Shown here in pieces: positions 18,087 through 25,515 of a DNA stretch of 64,000 nt; the stretch's first letter is position 1, and every line of letters starts with the position of its first letter. The notes beneath the pieces are model-generated. The model did no database searches. It worked only from the letters and a program-made list of their open reading frames with translations, and was not told the origin of the DNA. The stretch comes from Candidatus Omnitrophota bacterium (GTDB lineage: Bacteria; Hinthialibacterota; Hinthialibacteria; Hinthialibacterales; JAKPRU01): positions 59,141-123,140 of the forward strand of contig JAKQSI010000067.1 of the NCBI GenBank assembly GCA_029570205.1, given 5' to 3'. The translations under genes were made by a program, and so were the position numbers.

Positions 18087-18378
18087 GCCACCTCCGCTCG
18101 GGGCAGTCAGGAATCCCCGGCTCTCTGAACGGTGATGATATCCCCATAAGGGAATCAATGAGTCTATCATTCCTGAATGGATCAAGCAAGGAGCGGTGTC
18201 GGCGTATACGGACAGGTTGGATATTCAACGGCCCCTGTTATTTCCCAATTTTCAAGAGCGCGCGTATTCCACGCAGGCATCTTGCCGACGGTCGTCAAAC
18301 GAAGTATTCTCATGGAAGTTTTTGAAAAATCTATTCCAAGCCGACGGCTTGTTGGCCCAGCCTGTCAGGAGGGCAAAC

Positions 18379-18636
18379 GTGGCAGAAGATATTTTGGTCC
18401 ATGAGTTTCACAAGAGCGCGGATGAGTTGGTTCGCGCGACAATCGGAGAATTTCGCGGACGGAAAACCGTGGGGATCCGCATCTTTTATGAGGATGTGGC
18501 CGGTGAATGGAAACCCACCAAGAAGGGCATTACTCTCAACGCCGAACTTTTCCCCGAACTCAAGAAGGCCGTTGAGATGATTGAGGCCGGGTTGCAGCAA
18601 GAGGAACAGAAAGATTCCCCGTCGTCCGGGGAATAG
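18379..18636 (+). CDS. PC4/YdbC-like ssDNA-binding protein
   Basis: An 85-residue protein resembling the C-terminal domain of transcriptional coactivator PC4 (p15): a beta-sheet with FRGRKTVGIRIFYED, then GEWKPTKKGITLNAELF and a helix LKKAVEMIEAGL. PC4-type proteins bind single-stranded DNA as dimers and act in transcription or repair. The start is GTG 18379 with AGGAGG six bases before it; the 61 open codons upstream are not conserved-looking. It stands alone, divergent from the dksA-like gene. An acidic Ser-rich tail (EEQKDSPSSGE) ends the protein. Confidence 0.85.
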   Translation: MAEDILVHEFHKSADELVRATIGEFRGRKTVGIRIFYEDVAGEWKPTKKGITLNAELFPELKKAVEMIEAGLQQEEQKDSPSSGE

Positions 18637-18650
18637 CGTCGCAGCGTTCG

Positions 18651-18769
18651 CCCATCGACAGGCACAGAGGCCTGTCCTACCAGTGGGCCAGGCGTCCCTG
18701 CCTGGCAGAGAAGGGCGGGAAGCACGCTTTCTTCACCCGATCACCGGCCCCGCCGGAACGAGGCTCCTA
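18651..18769 (-). repeat. Dispersed intergenic repeat A, copy 1
   Basis: Read on the minus strand, this about 120-base element aligns along its length with 45251-45370 on the plus strand. Shared phrases include GGGGCCGGTGAT, GTGAAGAAAGCGTG, TTCCCGCCCTT and CCTGTCGATGGG. A shorter related piece is at 21811-21843. It fills the space between the convergent PC4 and glycoside hydrolase genes. Confidence 0.75.
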
Positions 18770-21646
18770 ATAGAGCGACCATTCTGAAATCCCCGGCTGG
18801 ATATTCATCCGGTTGAGCGGAATCGGACCCGCGTAATCGGTTCCCACAATCACGTCATTTTGTGAGGAAATCCCATAAACAAACAGCGGATCAACGTTCT
18901 GCCAGCTTCCGGGCAGATCGCATAAGGAAATCCGGAATGGTTCCGGGCAATCGGGCGGCAGATTCCGGGCCAGAAGATATTCATTGCCGTTGTTCGGGAT
19001 GAGATCGGTATCCAGGTACAGGGTCACAGTGAGATTGATGTACAGACGGTCATCGGCGAACCAGGCCAGCTCGATCCGGTCGCTCGGCAGTTGCGGATGA
19101 ACCAGGATGAGCGGCTTGTACGGTCCCAGGTAGGCAGCGTCGATCTCTGCGGTTGTGGGATTTGCCTCGAAGCGGTTGTCGATTTCAAAGATCATGTCGA
19201 ACATCTCGACCGCATCCGGGAATTTAATCAGACCGTTCTGGACAAAATCGTTTGCGGAATAACCTGTGGCGACATAAGGAGCGCCGAGTTGGTCCAACGA
19301 GGACACTCGCTGCCACTGCGTTCCGGGTGAGAATCGGCCCCCGACCCGGACATCGGCCAGCTTGTGGTCCTTCTGCGGATTTCGAAATCGGTCGAACATG
19401 GCCAGGTGAATGTAGATGTGCCGGTCGGAACCGGCTCCCCTTGTCTTTCTGGCCCAACAGAAAAACAACAACGGTTCATCGGTTGCATAAGGGCGTTCTC
19501 CCAGGGCATTCAATCCGGACACAACGTTGTTAGTCATCGTGCCGGGGAACCACTCCGCTATAAGTGTAGGATTCTGATCGACCCCAATGGTTGGAGGATA
19601 ATCCAGACGGATCATCCCGTTGCCGAGAAACGCTTCTTGTCCTGTGACGATAGAGACAGACACGCCGGCAGCGATGGACTGATCGGATGGGGGAGTTTTC
19701 ATCCAGGGCGAAGCGACAATGCCCGCTGTGCCCGACCAGATCACATCCATTCCGGCATTGACCAGGATATTCTCCGACAGGTCGAGAATCTCCATCTCCC
19801 GGCTCGCGTGGTGAATGCCGACATCCGCGTAGAGAGTGCAAGTCCCGCTGCGAATCCCATTGAGTACACCCTCCTGGGAGATCACCGCCAGGCCGGTTTC
19901 CTGAACGATCCGCCACACCGGGGCCAGGATTTCTCCGTTCGGCCCTTTTGCCTCGAACTGCGCCGGGACGCGAGCGACAATCGGATTGGCGGGCCCGGAA
20001 ATGGTGATGGCCGCCTGCGGGTTCGGTGACAAGTACAGCGCGACGGACTCGAACCGATTCAACGGCCGGATTCCGTTTGCCGAAAGACCGATCTCGGTTG
20101 CCGGGACAGATAATTCATATTCCTCAAGCGATCCGTCCTGACGAATGACCAGCAGTTCCGCGTAGTTCGCCGAGGGGAATGTGAACATCGGATTGGTTGT
20201 CCTGCTGGTGTTGGACCAGTACAGCACAATCCGGTCCAGGCCGTTCACAAATGACCGGTAAGAATGGCCGATAGACATGTATTCGGATGGATATTGGGGA
20301 CCGGTAGATCGGGGAGCAGCGGCATTCACTGCATCCTCGCCCACGGAACCGGATAAAAATCGCACCAGGCGGGGATAAACCTTATATCCCGGTGTCTCTT
20401 CCGGCGGAAAAGGATAGCGGGTTTTCAGAATATAGTTGTCACGAACAAGCGCCAGATCGCGGGGGAAGATGTACCAATCGTATGCCTCAAAAAAGAGAAG
20501 CGGCGAGACACCCTGATCAAGGTTCTGAGCGAGGAATCGGACCATGAAGCTCGGCATGAATTGTTCCTCGTACAACAGGCTGGTTTTGTGTCCCCATTCA
20601 TCGGCCATAAACCGCAGGTTGGTTTCTTTTGCGAATTCGATCGCGGCATCCGGGGCCGTGTAGTAATCCAGATCGACAGCGGCATTCGCGTCCGCAGGCC
20701 ACTGCTGCACAAAAGAGTGCAGAGACACAAAATCCACATAATTGGCAAGGCCACGCTGAATCAACCGTGTCAGAAGAATTGCCGATTGGGAGTAGGGATC
20801 GGTTTGATTGGCATCCAGCAGTCCAAGCGCGGAGATCTTGGCGGTCGGGTCCAACTCCCGGATGACCCGTGAGGCGCGAACAATGAGTTCCAGGACAAAT
20901 TGATCGAACAATTCTCCGAACCGCGCTGCGTTTATCTGAGCGCGAGAAACACTCATTCCGGATGCCTGCAACCTCTCCTCGGAAAACAGGAACGAATTCG
21001 GTTCATTTAAGACCTGCCAGATCTCGGTATGATCGCGATGTGCCGCCACAGTCGCCGCAACGTAGCGCTCCCAGGCATCCATCCGGTCCTCGCCGGAGCG
21101 GGGAACTCCATCCGTCGAGTATAGCTTGACCTTCATGTAATACTCAAATGTGACCCCTGCCGCCGCATCGTAGATCATCGGTTCCACCCAATTCGGGGGT
21201 GGAAATCCCAGCAGGCCGATTACCTGGGAATTCAACTGCCGAAGCACAAGACGCTTGTCGAAATTGCCCCGTTCAAAAGTGAATTGTCCTTCTGCTTTCG
21301 GTTCGAGACTATTCCAGAGCAGGTCCACTTGCGAGAAACTGTTCGGCACATCCCGCACAGGAATCAGTTCCATGGCCAACCGGGAGTACAGTTCCTGCCG
21401 CTCCTCCAAGGTTGGAGCGGCAAGGCTTCCCGACGCATCGACGACGATGTAACCACCTCCCACACAAGCATCGTAAAAATCCCCCCATTGCTCATCGAGG
21501 CTGATGGAAGCGCCGACCGAGTTCTCCGGAAGGGCCGATATTTCCGGAAGATGGACATAGACATTCCCCTGCCCGAATACCGTGGGACTGAGAGAGATGA
21601 GGATCGGCAGGAGGATGGGATAAATGGGGTGAATCCGGCGCGTCAC
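18767..21646 (-). CDS. Secreted glycoside hydrolase, clan GH-A-like
   Basis: About 959 residues with an N-terminal signal peptide (IYPILLPILISLSPTVFGQG). A (beta/alpha)8-like catalytic domain (about 60-470) shows the two clan A landmarks. EIWQVLNEPN carries the acid/base Glu (about residue 215 counted from the GTG start), and FMADEWGHKT carries the likely nucleophile Glu (about 350), with LHSFVQQW between them. Beta-sandwich and Ig-like segments follow to the end. The layout recalls GH39, GH5 or GH10 relatives; I cannot assign the family or substrate. GTG 21646 with a GAGGTG box fits the signal peptide best. The open frame extends to ATG 21682, but that part lies in a dispersed repeat. Confidence 0.82.
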   Translation of the reverse strand: MTRRIHPIYPILLPILISLSPTVFGQGNVYVHLPEISALPENSVGASISLDEQWGDFYDACVGGGYIVVDASGSLAAPTLEERQELYSRLAMELIPVRDVPNSFSQVDLLWNSLEPKAEGQFTFERGNFDKRLVLRQLNSQVIGLLGFPPPNWVEPMIYDAAAGVTFEYYMKVKLYSTDGVPRSGEDRMDAWERYVAATVAAHRDHTEIWQVLNEPNSFLFSEERLQASGMSVSRAQINAARFGELFDQFVLELIVRASRVIRELDPTAKISALGLLDANQTDPYSQSAILLTRLIQRGLANYVDFVSLHSFVQQWPADANAAVDLDYYTAPDAAIEFAKETNLRFMADEWGHKTSLLYEEQFMPSFMVRFLAQNLDQGVSPLLFFEAYDWYIFPRDLALVRDNYILKTRYPFPPEETPGYKVYPRLVRFLSGSVGEDAVNAAAPRSTGPQYPSEYMSIGHSYRSFVNGLDRIVLYWSNTSRTTNPMFTFPSANYAELLVIRQDGSLEEYELSVPATEIGLSANGIRPLNRFESVALYLSPNPQAAITISGPANPIVARVPAQFEAKGPNGEILAPVWRIVQETGLAVISQEGVLNGIRSGTCTLYADVGIHHASREMEILDLSENILVNAGMDVIWSGTAGIVASPWMKTPPSDQSIAAGVSVSIVTGQEAFLGNGMIRLDYPPTIGVDQNPTLIAEWFPGTMTNNVVSGLNALGERPYATDEPLLFFCWARKTRGAGSDRHIYIHLAMFDRFRNPQKDHKLADVRVGGRFSPGTQWQRVSSLDQLGAPYVATGYSANDFVQNGLIKFPDAVEMFDMIFEIDNRFEANPTTAEIDAAYLGPYKPLILVHPQLPSDRIELAWFADDRLYINLTVTLYLDTDLIPNNGNEYLLARNLPPDCPEPFRISLCDLPGSWQNVDPLFVYGISSQNDVIVGTDYAGPIPLNRMNIQPGISEWSLY

Positions 21647-21677
21647 GTTCACCTCGTAAGAAATCTCGCCCGCCGCC

Positions 21678-21787
21678 GTCATTCCGAGGAGCGAAGCGAT
21701 GTGGGAATCTCATCGTTGAAGCGCGCAAGCCTGAGATCGCCACGTCGCAGCCCTTCGCAGACTCCGGGCTGCTCCTCGCGATGACGG
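21678..21787. repeat. REP-like palindromic repeat
   Basis: Starts GTCATTCCGAGGAGCGAAGC and ends with the near-complement CTCCTCGCGATGAC. Internally it pairs GTGGGAATCTCA with TGAGATCGCCAC. This GTCATT...AATGAC layout is a common intergenic repeat type in many bacteria. It overlaps the outermost possible start of the hydrolase gene. Confidence 0.75.
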
Positions 21788-21810
21788 GATGGGCGCTGCT
21801 GCCGCGAGGC

Positions 21811-21843
21811 CGTGCTTTCTTCACTAAATCACAGGCCCCGCTC
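21811..21843 (+). repeat. Dispersed repeat A, partial copy
   Basis: CGTGCTTTCTTCAC...ATCAC.GGCCCCG matches the central part of the repeat at 18.73 kb and, inverted, at 45.28 kb. It lies directly next to the REP-like element. Confidence 0.6.
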
Positions 21844-21934
21844 GTCTCGTACCGGCGAGGTTATCAAAAGAATCAAATGGGAATATACCAAGTTGTTTTG
21901 TTTTTGCACGGTAAGGGAGTTATGCAACAGGGAC

Positions 21935-21962
21935 TTGACAGGGGTTTTTGTTTCAGTAGAAT
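21935..21962 (+). promoter_or_regulatory. Strong promoter of the helicase gene
   Basis: Perfect -35 TTGACA (21935-21940), a 16-base spacer and -10 TAGAAT (21957-21962). The leader to the chosen ATG is about 30 bases. The -10 is embedded in a perfect 7-base inverted repeat (21952-21968), so a repressor bound there would block the promoter. Confidence 0.7.
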
Positions 21963-21968
21963 ACTGAA
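21952..21968. promoter_or_regulatory. Palindromic operator candidate over the helicase -10
   Basis: TTCAGTA-GAA-TACTGAA is a perfect palindrome that covers the -10 hexamer. Its placement is that of a repressor site. The AGTA/TACT centre is reminiscent of some non-classical LexA boxes, but no family can be assigned from one site. Confidence 0.5.
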
Positions 21969-21999
21969 CAAATGTACAATACATCGGGAGGCGACCCCT

Positions 22000-24519
22000 A
22001 TGGCGACTATGCAGGATCTGCAATTTTTCGGCCTGGATGAGAAACAAATCCTTGCTCTCACAGCCACTTACGGTTCCAACTTGTTGCCGCTGCAAGAGAC
22101 GGCTTTGAAGCAGGGTTTGCTGACAGGCAGCGAGGGATTGATGGTGTGTGCGCCGACTTCATCCGGCAAGACACTTCTGGCGGAACTGGCGTTTCTGGCG
22201 GAGGCGAAACACGACCGGCCGGTTATTCTGCTTGTACCCTCCAAAGCATTGGCCGCAGAACGCTATAACCGGCTGAGGAACCAATATGATCCGTTGGGCT
22301 ATCGAATCTGCCTGTCATCCCGCGACCACAGCGAGGAAGACCGCTTTATCGCCGAGGGCCGATACCATCTTGCGGTGATTGTGTATGAAAAGATGCGGAT
22401 CCTGATGATGCGTCATCCGGGCCTGGTTTCCAGTGTGCGGGTCATTGTAATTGATGAGCTGCAATACATTGCGGACCCGGATCGCGGCCCGGACCTGGAG
22501 CTCTTGCTGATGAGATTGAGAAGCATCAAAGAGATTCGGTTTCTGGGGCTTTCGGCGGTGTCCAGTTCGGAGATCCTGGCACAGTGGCTGGGATGCCGTT
22601 CGGTGGTGGAGACTGCTCGGCCGGTGGAACTGCGCCAGGGCGTATTGTGCGGGAACCGGTTTCTGTATCGGGAACACAACTCCGGGCAGGAGGGCGAAGA
22701 GCATCTTCCTTTACCGGAAGTCGACAATGAGAGTGTTTTGATGCTGGAGGCCGCAAAGCATTTCGCCATGCACGGGGAAAGCAGCCTCCTGTTCTGGCCA
22801 TCCCGGAAGGTGTGCTATGAGGCTGCGCATCGCCTGGTCGGCATGGGGCTTCCGAAAGAAATTGAAAAGGTCCCGCCGGTCTTGACGGATTTGCCGAACG
22901 GGCGGATGCGGCAATCGCTTGTAAATCTTGCCCCGTATCGGATCGGTGTGCATACATCCGACCTCTCCCCGGAAGAACGCGCCGCTGTGGAACAACTGTC
23001 TCTTGACGGGACGATTCGGATTCTCTGCGCGACCTCTACCCTCGCAGAGGGAATCAATCTTCCGGCGCAGAATGTTCTGGCACACCCGCTTTCGTACCGC
23101 GCTCCTCTGCCCGATCAAGCGCCGGAGGTTCAGAAACTGGAACCGCAACGGTTTGTCAATATGATCGGAAGAGCGGGACGGCTTGGATTGGCTTCGTTTG
23201 GGAGAGGGATGGTTGTCACGACCCTGGAGGGAGACATTGACGGGTTCCTGGATCGATACCTGAGCCGACGGACCTACGAACTGACCTCGCAACTCCCCAA
23301 TCGTCCGCTGCGGGACATTCTGATGGAACGGACCGCTTCGGGCGAGACCGCTACGGTTTCATCAATGACATCATGGCTTCAAGGAACCTTTGCAGGCAGA
23401 CAACATGCGTGGCCCGGAGACTTGCAAACCGCCGTGACAGATTCGGTGGAAACGCTGGTAAAGAAGGGCCTTTTGACTCGATCGGGGGACCGGCTGCGCA
23501 CATCAGGGGTTGCCGGTATTGCGGCACGGTGGGGTATTGCGGTCGAAACCGCAGCGGCTTTGCATAACGTACTCGCACGCCTGGCCGATACCGGGCCGGA
23601 GCCGCATCTCCTGCTTTACGCAATATGCCGTGCCAAAGAGATGGAAGAGATATTCGTTCCGCTTCGGCGTTCGGAATGGATCGGTAGAATGTGGTCCAGA
23701 CGGTTTTGGGAGAAAGATTCCATTCAGGAAACGGATTTGGAGGGACAAACTATCCAGGCGGGGGAACGGACCGCCAAGAAGGCGTTGATTCTGGACGCAT
23801 GGTCCGGCGGGGAGAAGATATTGAGGATCGAAAACGGTTTTGAGGTTCTTGCGGGGGTTGTGCGGAGTTTGGCGGATCAGGCCTCCTGGCTGCTGGAACC
23901 GGCATTGGAGATTGCGGCGGAGATGGGGGCGCCGGCGGATCTTTGCCGCTCGCTGGATGAACTGAGAACCTGTGTTATTACGGGCCTGCCGCGAAAAGGA
24001 TTCGCCTGGAGGTCTCTTCTTGCGAAAGGATTTCCCAGGGAGTTTGCGCTGGACCTGATCGACCTTGGGGCCGACCGGCCGGAGACGGTGGCCTCTTTGC
24101 CCGAAGCGGAATTGAACCGTGCGGTTCCTGAATCGTGGCAAAATCTCCTTCCAAAGAACGGAAAGAACCACAAAACCAAACGGGACTCCATGCGGGAAGG
24201 CGCTGTGCATCTCCATATTGATCCCCACCGGCCGGATCGGGTTATTCTGGAGGGCACACCCGTTTCGTTGACCCGGAAACAATACGGACTTCTGGCGTTT
24301 CTGGCGGCGAGACCCGGTGAATGCGTTTCCTATGACATATTGCTGGACCGGGTTTGGGAAGGAACGATTGTGGAGCAGGCGCAAGTCCCCAAAATCAAAA
24401 GCCAGATCTGCAAACGATTCCGCGAAGTCCTCGGACCGAGAGGCGATGGGATTATCAAAACCATCTCAGGCCGTGGCCTGATGCTGCAAGCCGAAGCGGA
24501 GATCCTTGCGCCGAAGTAA
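22000..24519 (+). CDS. Ski2/Hel308-like helicase with C-terminal OmpR/PhoB-type winged helix
   Basis: 839 residues. The N-terminal two-thirds is a superfamily 2 helicase of the Ski2/Hel308 kind: motif I APTSSGKT (51-58), LVPSKALAAER (Ia), motif II DELQ (152-155, with Gln where Hel308 has His), GLSAVSSS (III), HTSDLSPEER (IV), ATSTLAEGINLPA (V) and NMIGRAGR (VI, about 388). A Hel308-like winged-helix/ratchet region and a helix-hairpin-helix-like GADRPETVASLPEAEL follow. The last about 85 residues (747-830) form a second winged helix of the OmpR/PhoB transcription-factor type (VSLTRKQYGLLAFL, VPKIKSQICKRF, KTISGRGL). This pairing is unusual. ATG 22000 has GGGAGG eight bases before it. It could serve in repair, defence or promoter remodelling. 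Confidence 0.9.
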   Translation: MATMQDLQFFGLDEKQILALTATYGSNLLPLQETALKQGLLTGSEGLMVCAPTSSGKTLLAELAFLAEAKHDRPVILLVPSKALAAERYNRLRNQYDPLGYRICLSSRDHSEEDRFIAEGRYHLAVIVYEKMRILMMRHPGLVSSVRVIVIDELQYIADPDRGPDLELLLMRLRSIKEIRFLGLSAVSSSEILAQWLGCRSVVETARPVELRQGVLCGNRFLYREHNSGQEGEEHLPLPEVDNESVLMLEAAKHFAMHGESSLLFWPSRKVCYEAAHRLVGMGLPKEIEKVPPVLTDLPNGRMRQSLVNLAPYRIGVHTSDLSPEERAAVEQLSLDGTIRILCATSTLAEGINLPAQNVLAHPLSYRAPLPDQAPEVQKLEPQRFVNMIGRAGRLGLASFGRGMVVTTLEGDIDGFLDRYLSRRTYELTSQLPNRPLRDILMERTASGETATVSSMTSWLQGTFAGRQHAWPGDLQTAVTDSVETLVKKGLLTRSGDRLRTSGVAGIAARWGIAVETAAALHNVLARLADTGPEPHLLLYAICRAKEMEEIFVPLRRSEWIGRMWSRRFWEKDSIQETDLEGQTIQAGERTAKKALILDAWSGGEKILRIENGFEVLAGVVRSLADQASWLLEPALEIAAEMGAPADLCRSLDELRTCVITGLPRKGFAWRSLLAKGFPREFALDLIDLGADRPETVASLPEAELNRAVPESWQNLLPKNGKNHKTKRDSMREGAVHLHIDPHRPDRVILEGTPVSLTRKQYGLLAFLAARPGECVSYDILLDRVWEGTIVEQAQVPKIKSQICKRFREVLGPRGDGIIKTISGRGLMLQAEAEILAPK

Positions 24520-24596
24520 CGACGAATTACCACCTTGGAGTGCGGCAGAGCAGCTGCGGCCTTGTCGTTTTCCCGATGTACCGACGGTATTCTATT

Positions 24597-24625
24597 TTGA
24601 CAAGCATCCGGCTCCGACGTATAAT
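24597..24625 (+). promoter_or_regulatory. Consensus promoter of the toxin-antitoxin operon
   Basis: TTGACA (24597-24602), a 17-base spacer and TATAAT (24620-24625): a full match to the sigma-70 consensus at optimal spacing. It lies 34 bases before the antitoxin start. Such a strong promoter is expected to need tight repression, provided by the adjoining palindromes. Confidence 0.85.
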
Positions 24626-24642
24626 ACGTATAAAATACGTAT
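24624..24642. promoter_or_regulatory. Two ATACGTAT operator boxes of the toxin-antitoxin operon
   Basis: The self-complementary octamer ATACGTAT occurs at 24624-24631 and 24635-24642, with centres 11 bases apart, one helical turn. The first overlaps the -10 box. This fits autoregulation by dimers of the antitoxin or the antitoxin-toxin complex. Confidence 0.65.
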
Positions 24643-24658
24643 ATCGGATGGATCATCC

Positions 24659-24889
24659 ATGCAGAAGAAACTGACAATCACTGTTGATGAAGAAGTCTAT
24701 TCGGGGCTTCATAATCGAATCGGCTCCGGCAGAATCAGCCGGTTCATCGAGGACCTTGTCCGTCCTCACGTTTTGGATGAGGAGATGGAGCGCGCTTACG
24801 CAGAAATGGCCCGGGAAGAAGACCGCGAAGCCGAGGCCCTGGAGTGGTCGGAGGCAACCGTTGGAGATATAGGCGATGAACCGAGGTGA
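24659..24889 (+). CDS. Antitoxin of a MazEF-type pair
   Basis: 76 residues. The N-terminal half reads [15 protein letters not shown]...[13 protein letters not shown], a ribbon-helix-helix-like DNA-binding fold of the kind found in many antitoxins paired with MazF. The C-terminal half is acidic ([20 protein letters not shown]), as expected for the flexible part that wraps and inhibits the toxin. It overlaps the toxin gene by 14 bases. It probably represses its own promoter through the ATACGTAT boxes. Confidence 0.82.
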   Translation: MQKKLTITVDEEVYSGLHNRIGSGRISRFIEDLVRPHVLDEEMERAYAEMAREEDREAEALEWSEATVGDIGDEPR

Positions 24890-25202
24890 GGTCTGGTGGG
24901 TCTGTTTCGATCCCTCCATCGGCGGTGAGATCCGAAAGAAAAGACCCGCCGTTATTATCAGTAATGACGCCTCGAATCGGTACTTGAACCGTGTCCAGGT
25001 TGTCCCTCTTACCACGAATGCTGCGCGCCTGTATCCGAGTGAAGCGTTTGTTACGCTGAACGATCAACGCAACAAGGCAATGGCGGACCAGCTCACCACG
25101 GTGAGCAAGGAACGTCTGTTGAATCCACTGGGAAATCTTTCACGTGAGGATATGCGGCAAATCGACCGAGCCGTGAGGGTTCAGCTGGGACTATCGGACT
25201 GA
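24876..25202 (+). CDS. mazF: MazF/PemK-family mRNA interferase toxin
   Basis: Sequence-specific endoribonuclease that halts translation by cutting mRNA when freed from its antitoxin. 108 residues with the family landmarks: [18 protein letters not shown] at the start, [20 protein letters not shown], and [15 protein letters not shown] near the middle, where the catalytic surface lies. ATG 24876 has a GGAG box eight bases upstream. It forms an operon with the preceding antitoxin. The cut site cannot be predicted from sequence alone. Confidence 0.92.
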   Translation: MNRGEVWWVCFDPSIGGEIRKKRPAVIISNDASNRYLNRVQVVPLTTNAARLYPSEAFVTLNDQRNKAMADQLTTVSKERLLNPLGNLSREDMRQIDRAVRVQLGLSD

Positions 25203-25260
25203 GATCGGATCTGTCCGGAGGGGGCTGAGTTCGGAGTGTCCGCCCATCCCCGCCGTCCCG

Positions 25261-25515
25261 TCAAAACACCAATCCGTGATTCGACATGTAAATATCGCCC
25301 TTCGACTGAAGACCGCCCGACATGTTGTAGCGGACGGTATACGCCGTCGGATGCGGGTAACTCCAGGCAGACTGGTCGATCTTGTCCGGACCCAGGCTGG
25401 TCATCGTGTAGAGCGTCCCCCTGGGCCGCCAGGCATCCCATGGGTCCTGCCGTCCGCCGTGGGGACCGGGCAGGTCATTCGTGCCATTGTCGTATTCGCT
25501 TACCTGTACATTCAT
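25261..25515 (-). pseudogene. Pseudopilin C-terminal remnant
   Basis: An 84-residue frame whose sequence resembles the tail of type II secretion-like pseudopilins of PVC-type bacteria: DPWDAW, YTMTSLGPDKIDQ and GGLQSKGDIY match the usual 'DPWG...Y-x-SLGPD...NG-x-x-S-x-GDIY' end. The N-terminal prepilin cleavage motif and hydrophobic helix are absent. Its ATG overlaps the stop of the upstream gene as ATGA, so it may still be translated by coupling. It could be a decayed gene end or a small domain recruited as a separate protein. The assignment is from pattern memory only. Confidence 0.45.

Larger units (their letters stand above)
21647..21999. other. Divergent intergenic region between the hydrolase and helicase genes
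   Basis: Holds a REP-like palindrome (21678-21787), a fragment of repeat A (21811-21843) and the strong helicase promoter with its palindrome. No protein gene is supported here. The helicase reading frame is open back to 21781 but has no Shine-Dalgarno signal there and runs through the repeats. Confidence 0.6.

Noticed and set aside
21952-21968. Classical LexA/SOS box
   Set aside because: The palindrome does not match CTGT-N8-ACAG or GAAC-N4-GTTC; kept only as an unassigned operator.
22000-25202. Prophage or integrative element
   Set aside because: No integrase, att-like direct repeats, tRNA target or phage structural gene is near the helicase and toxin-antitoxin genes.
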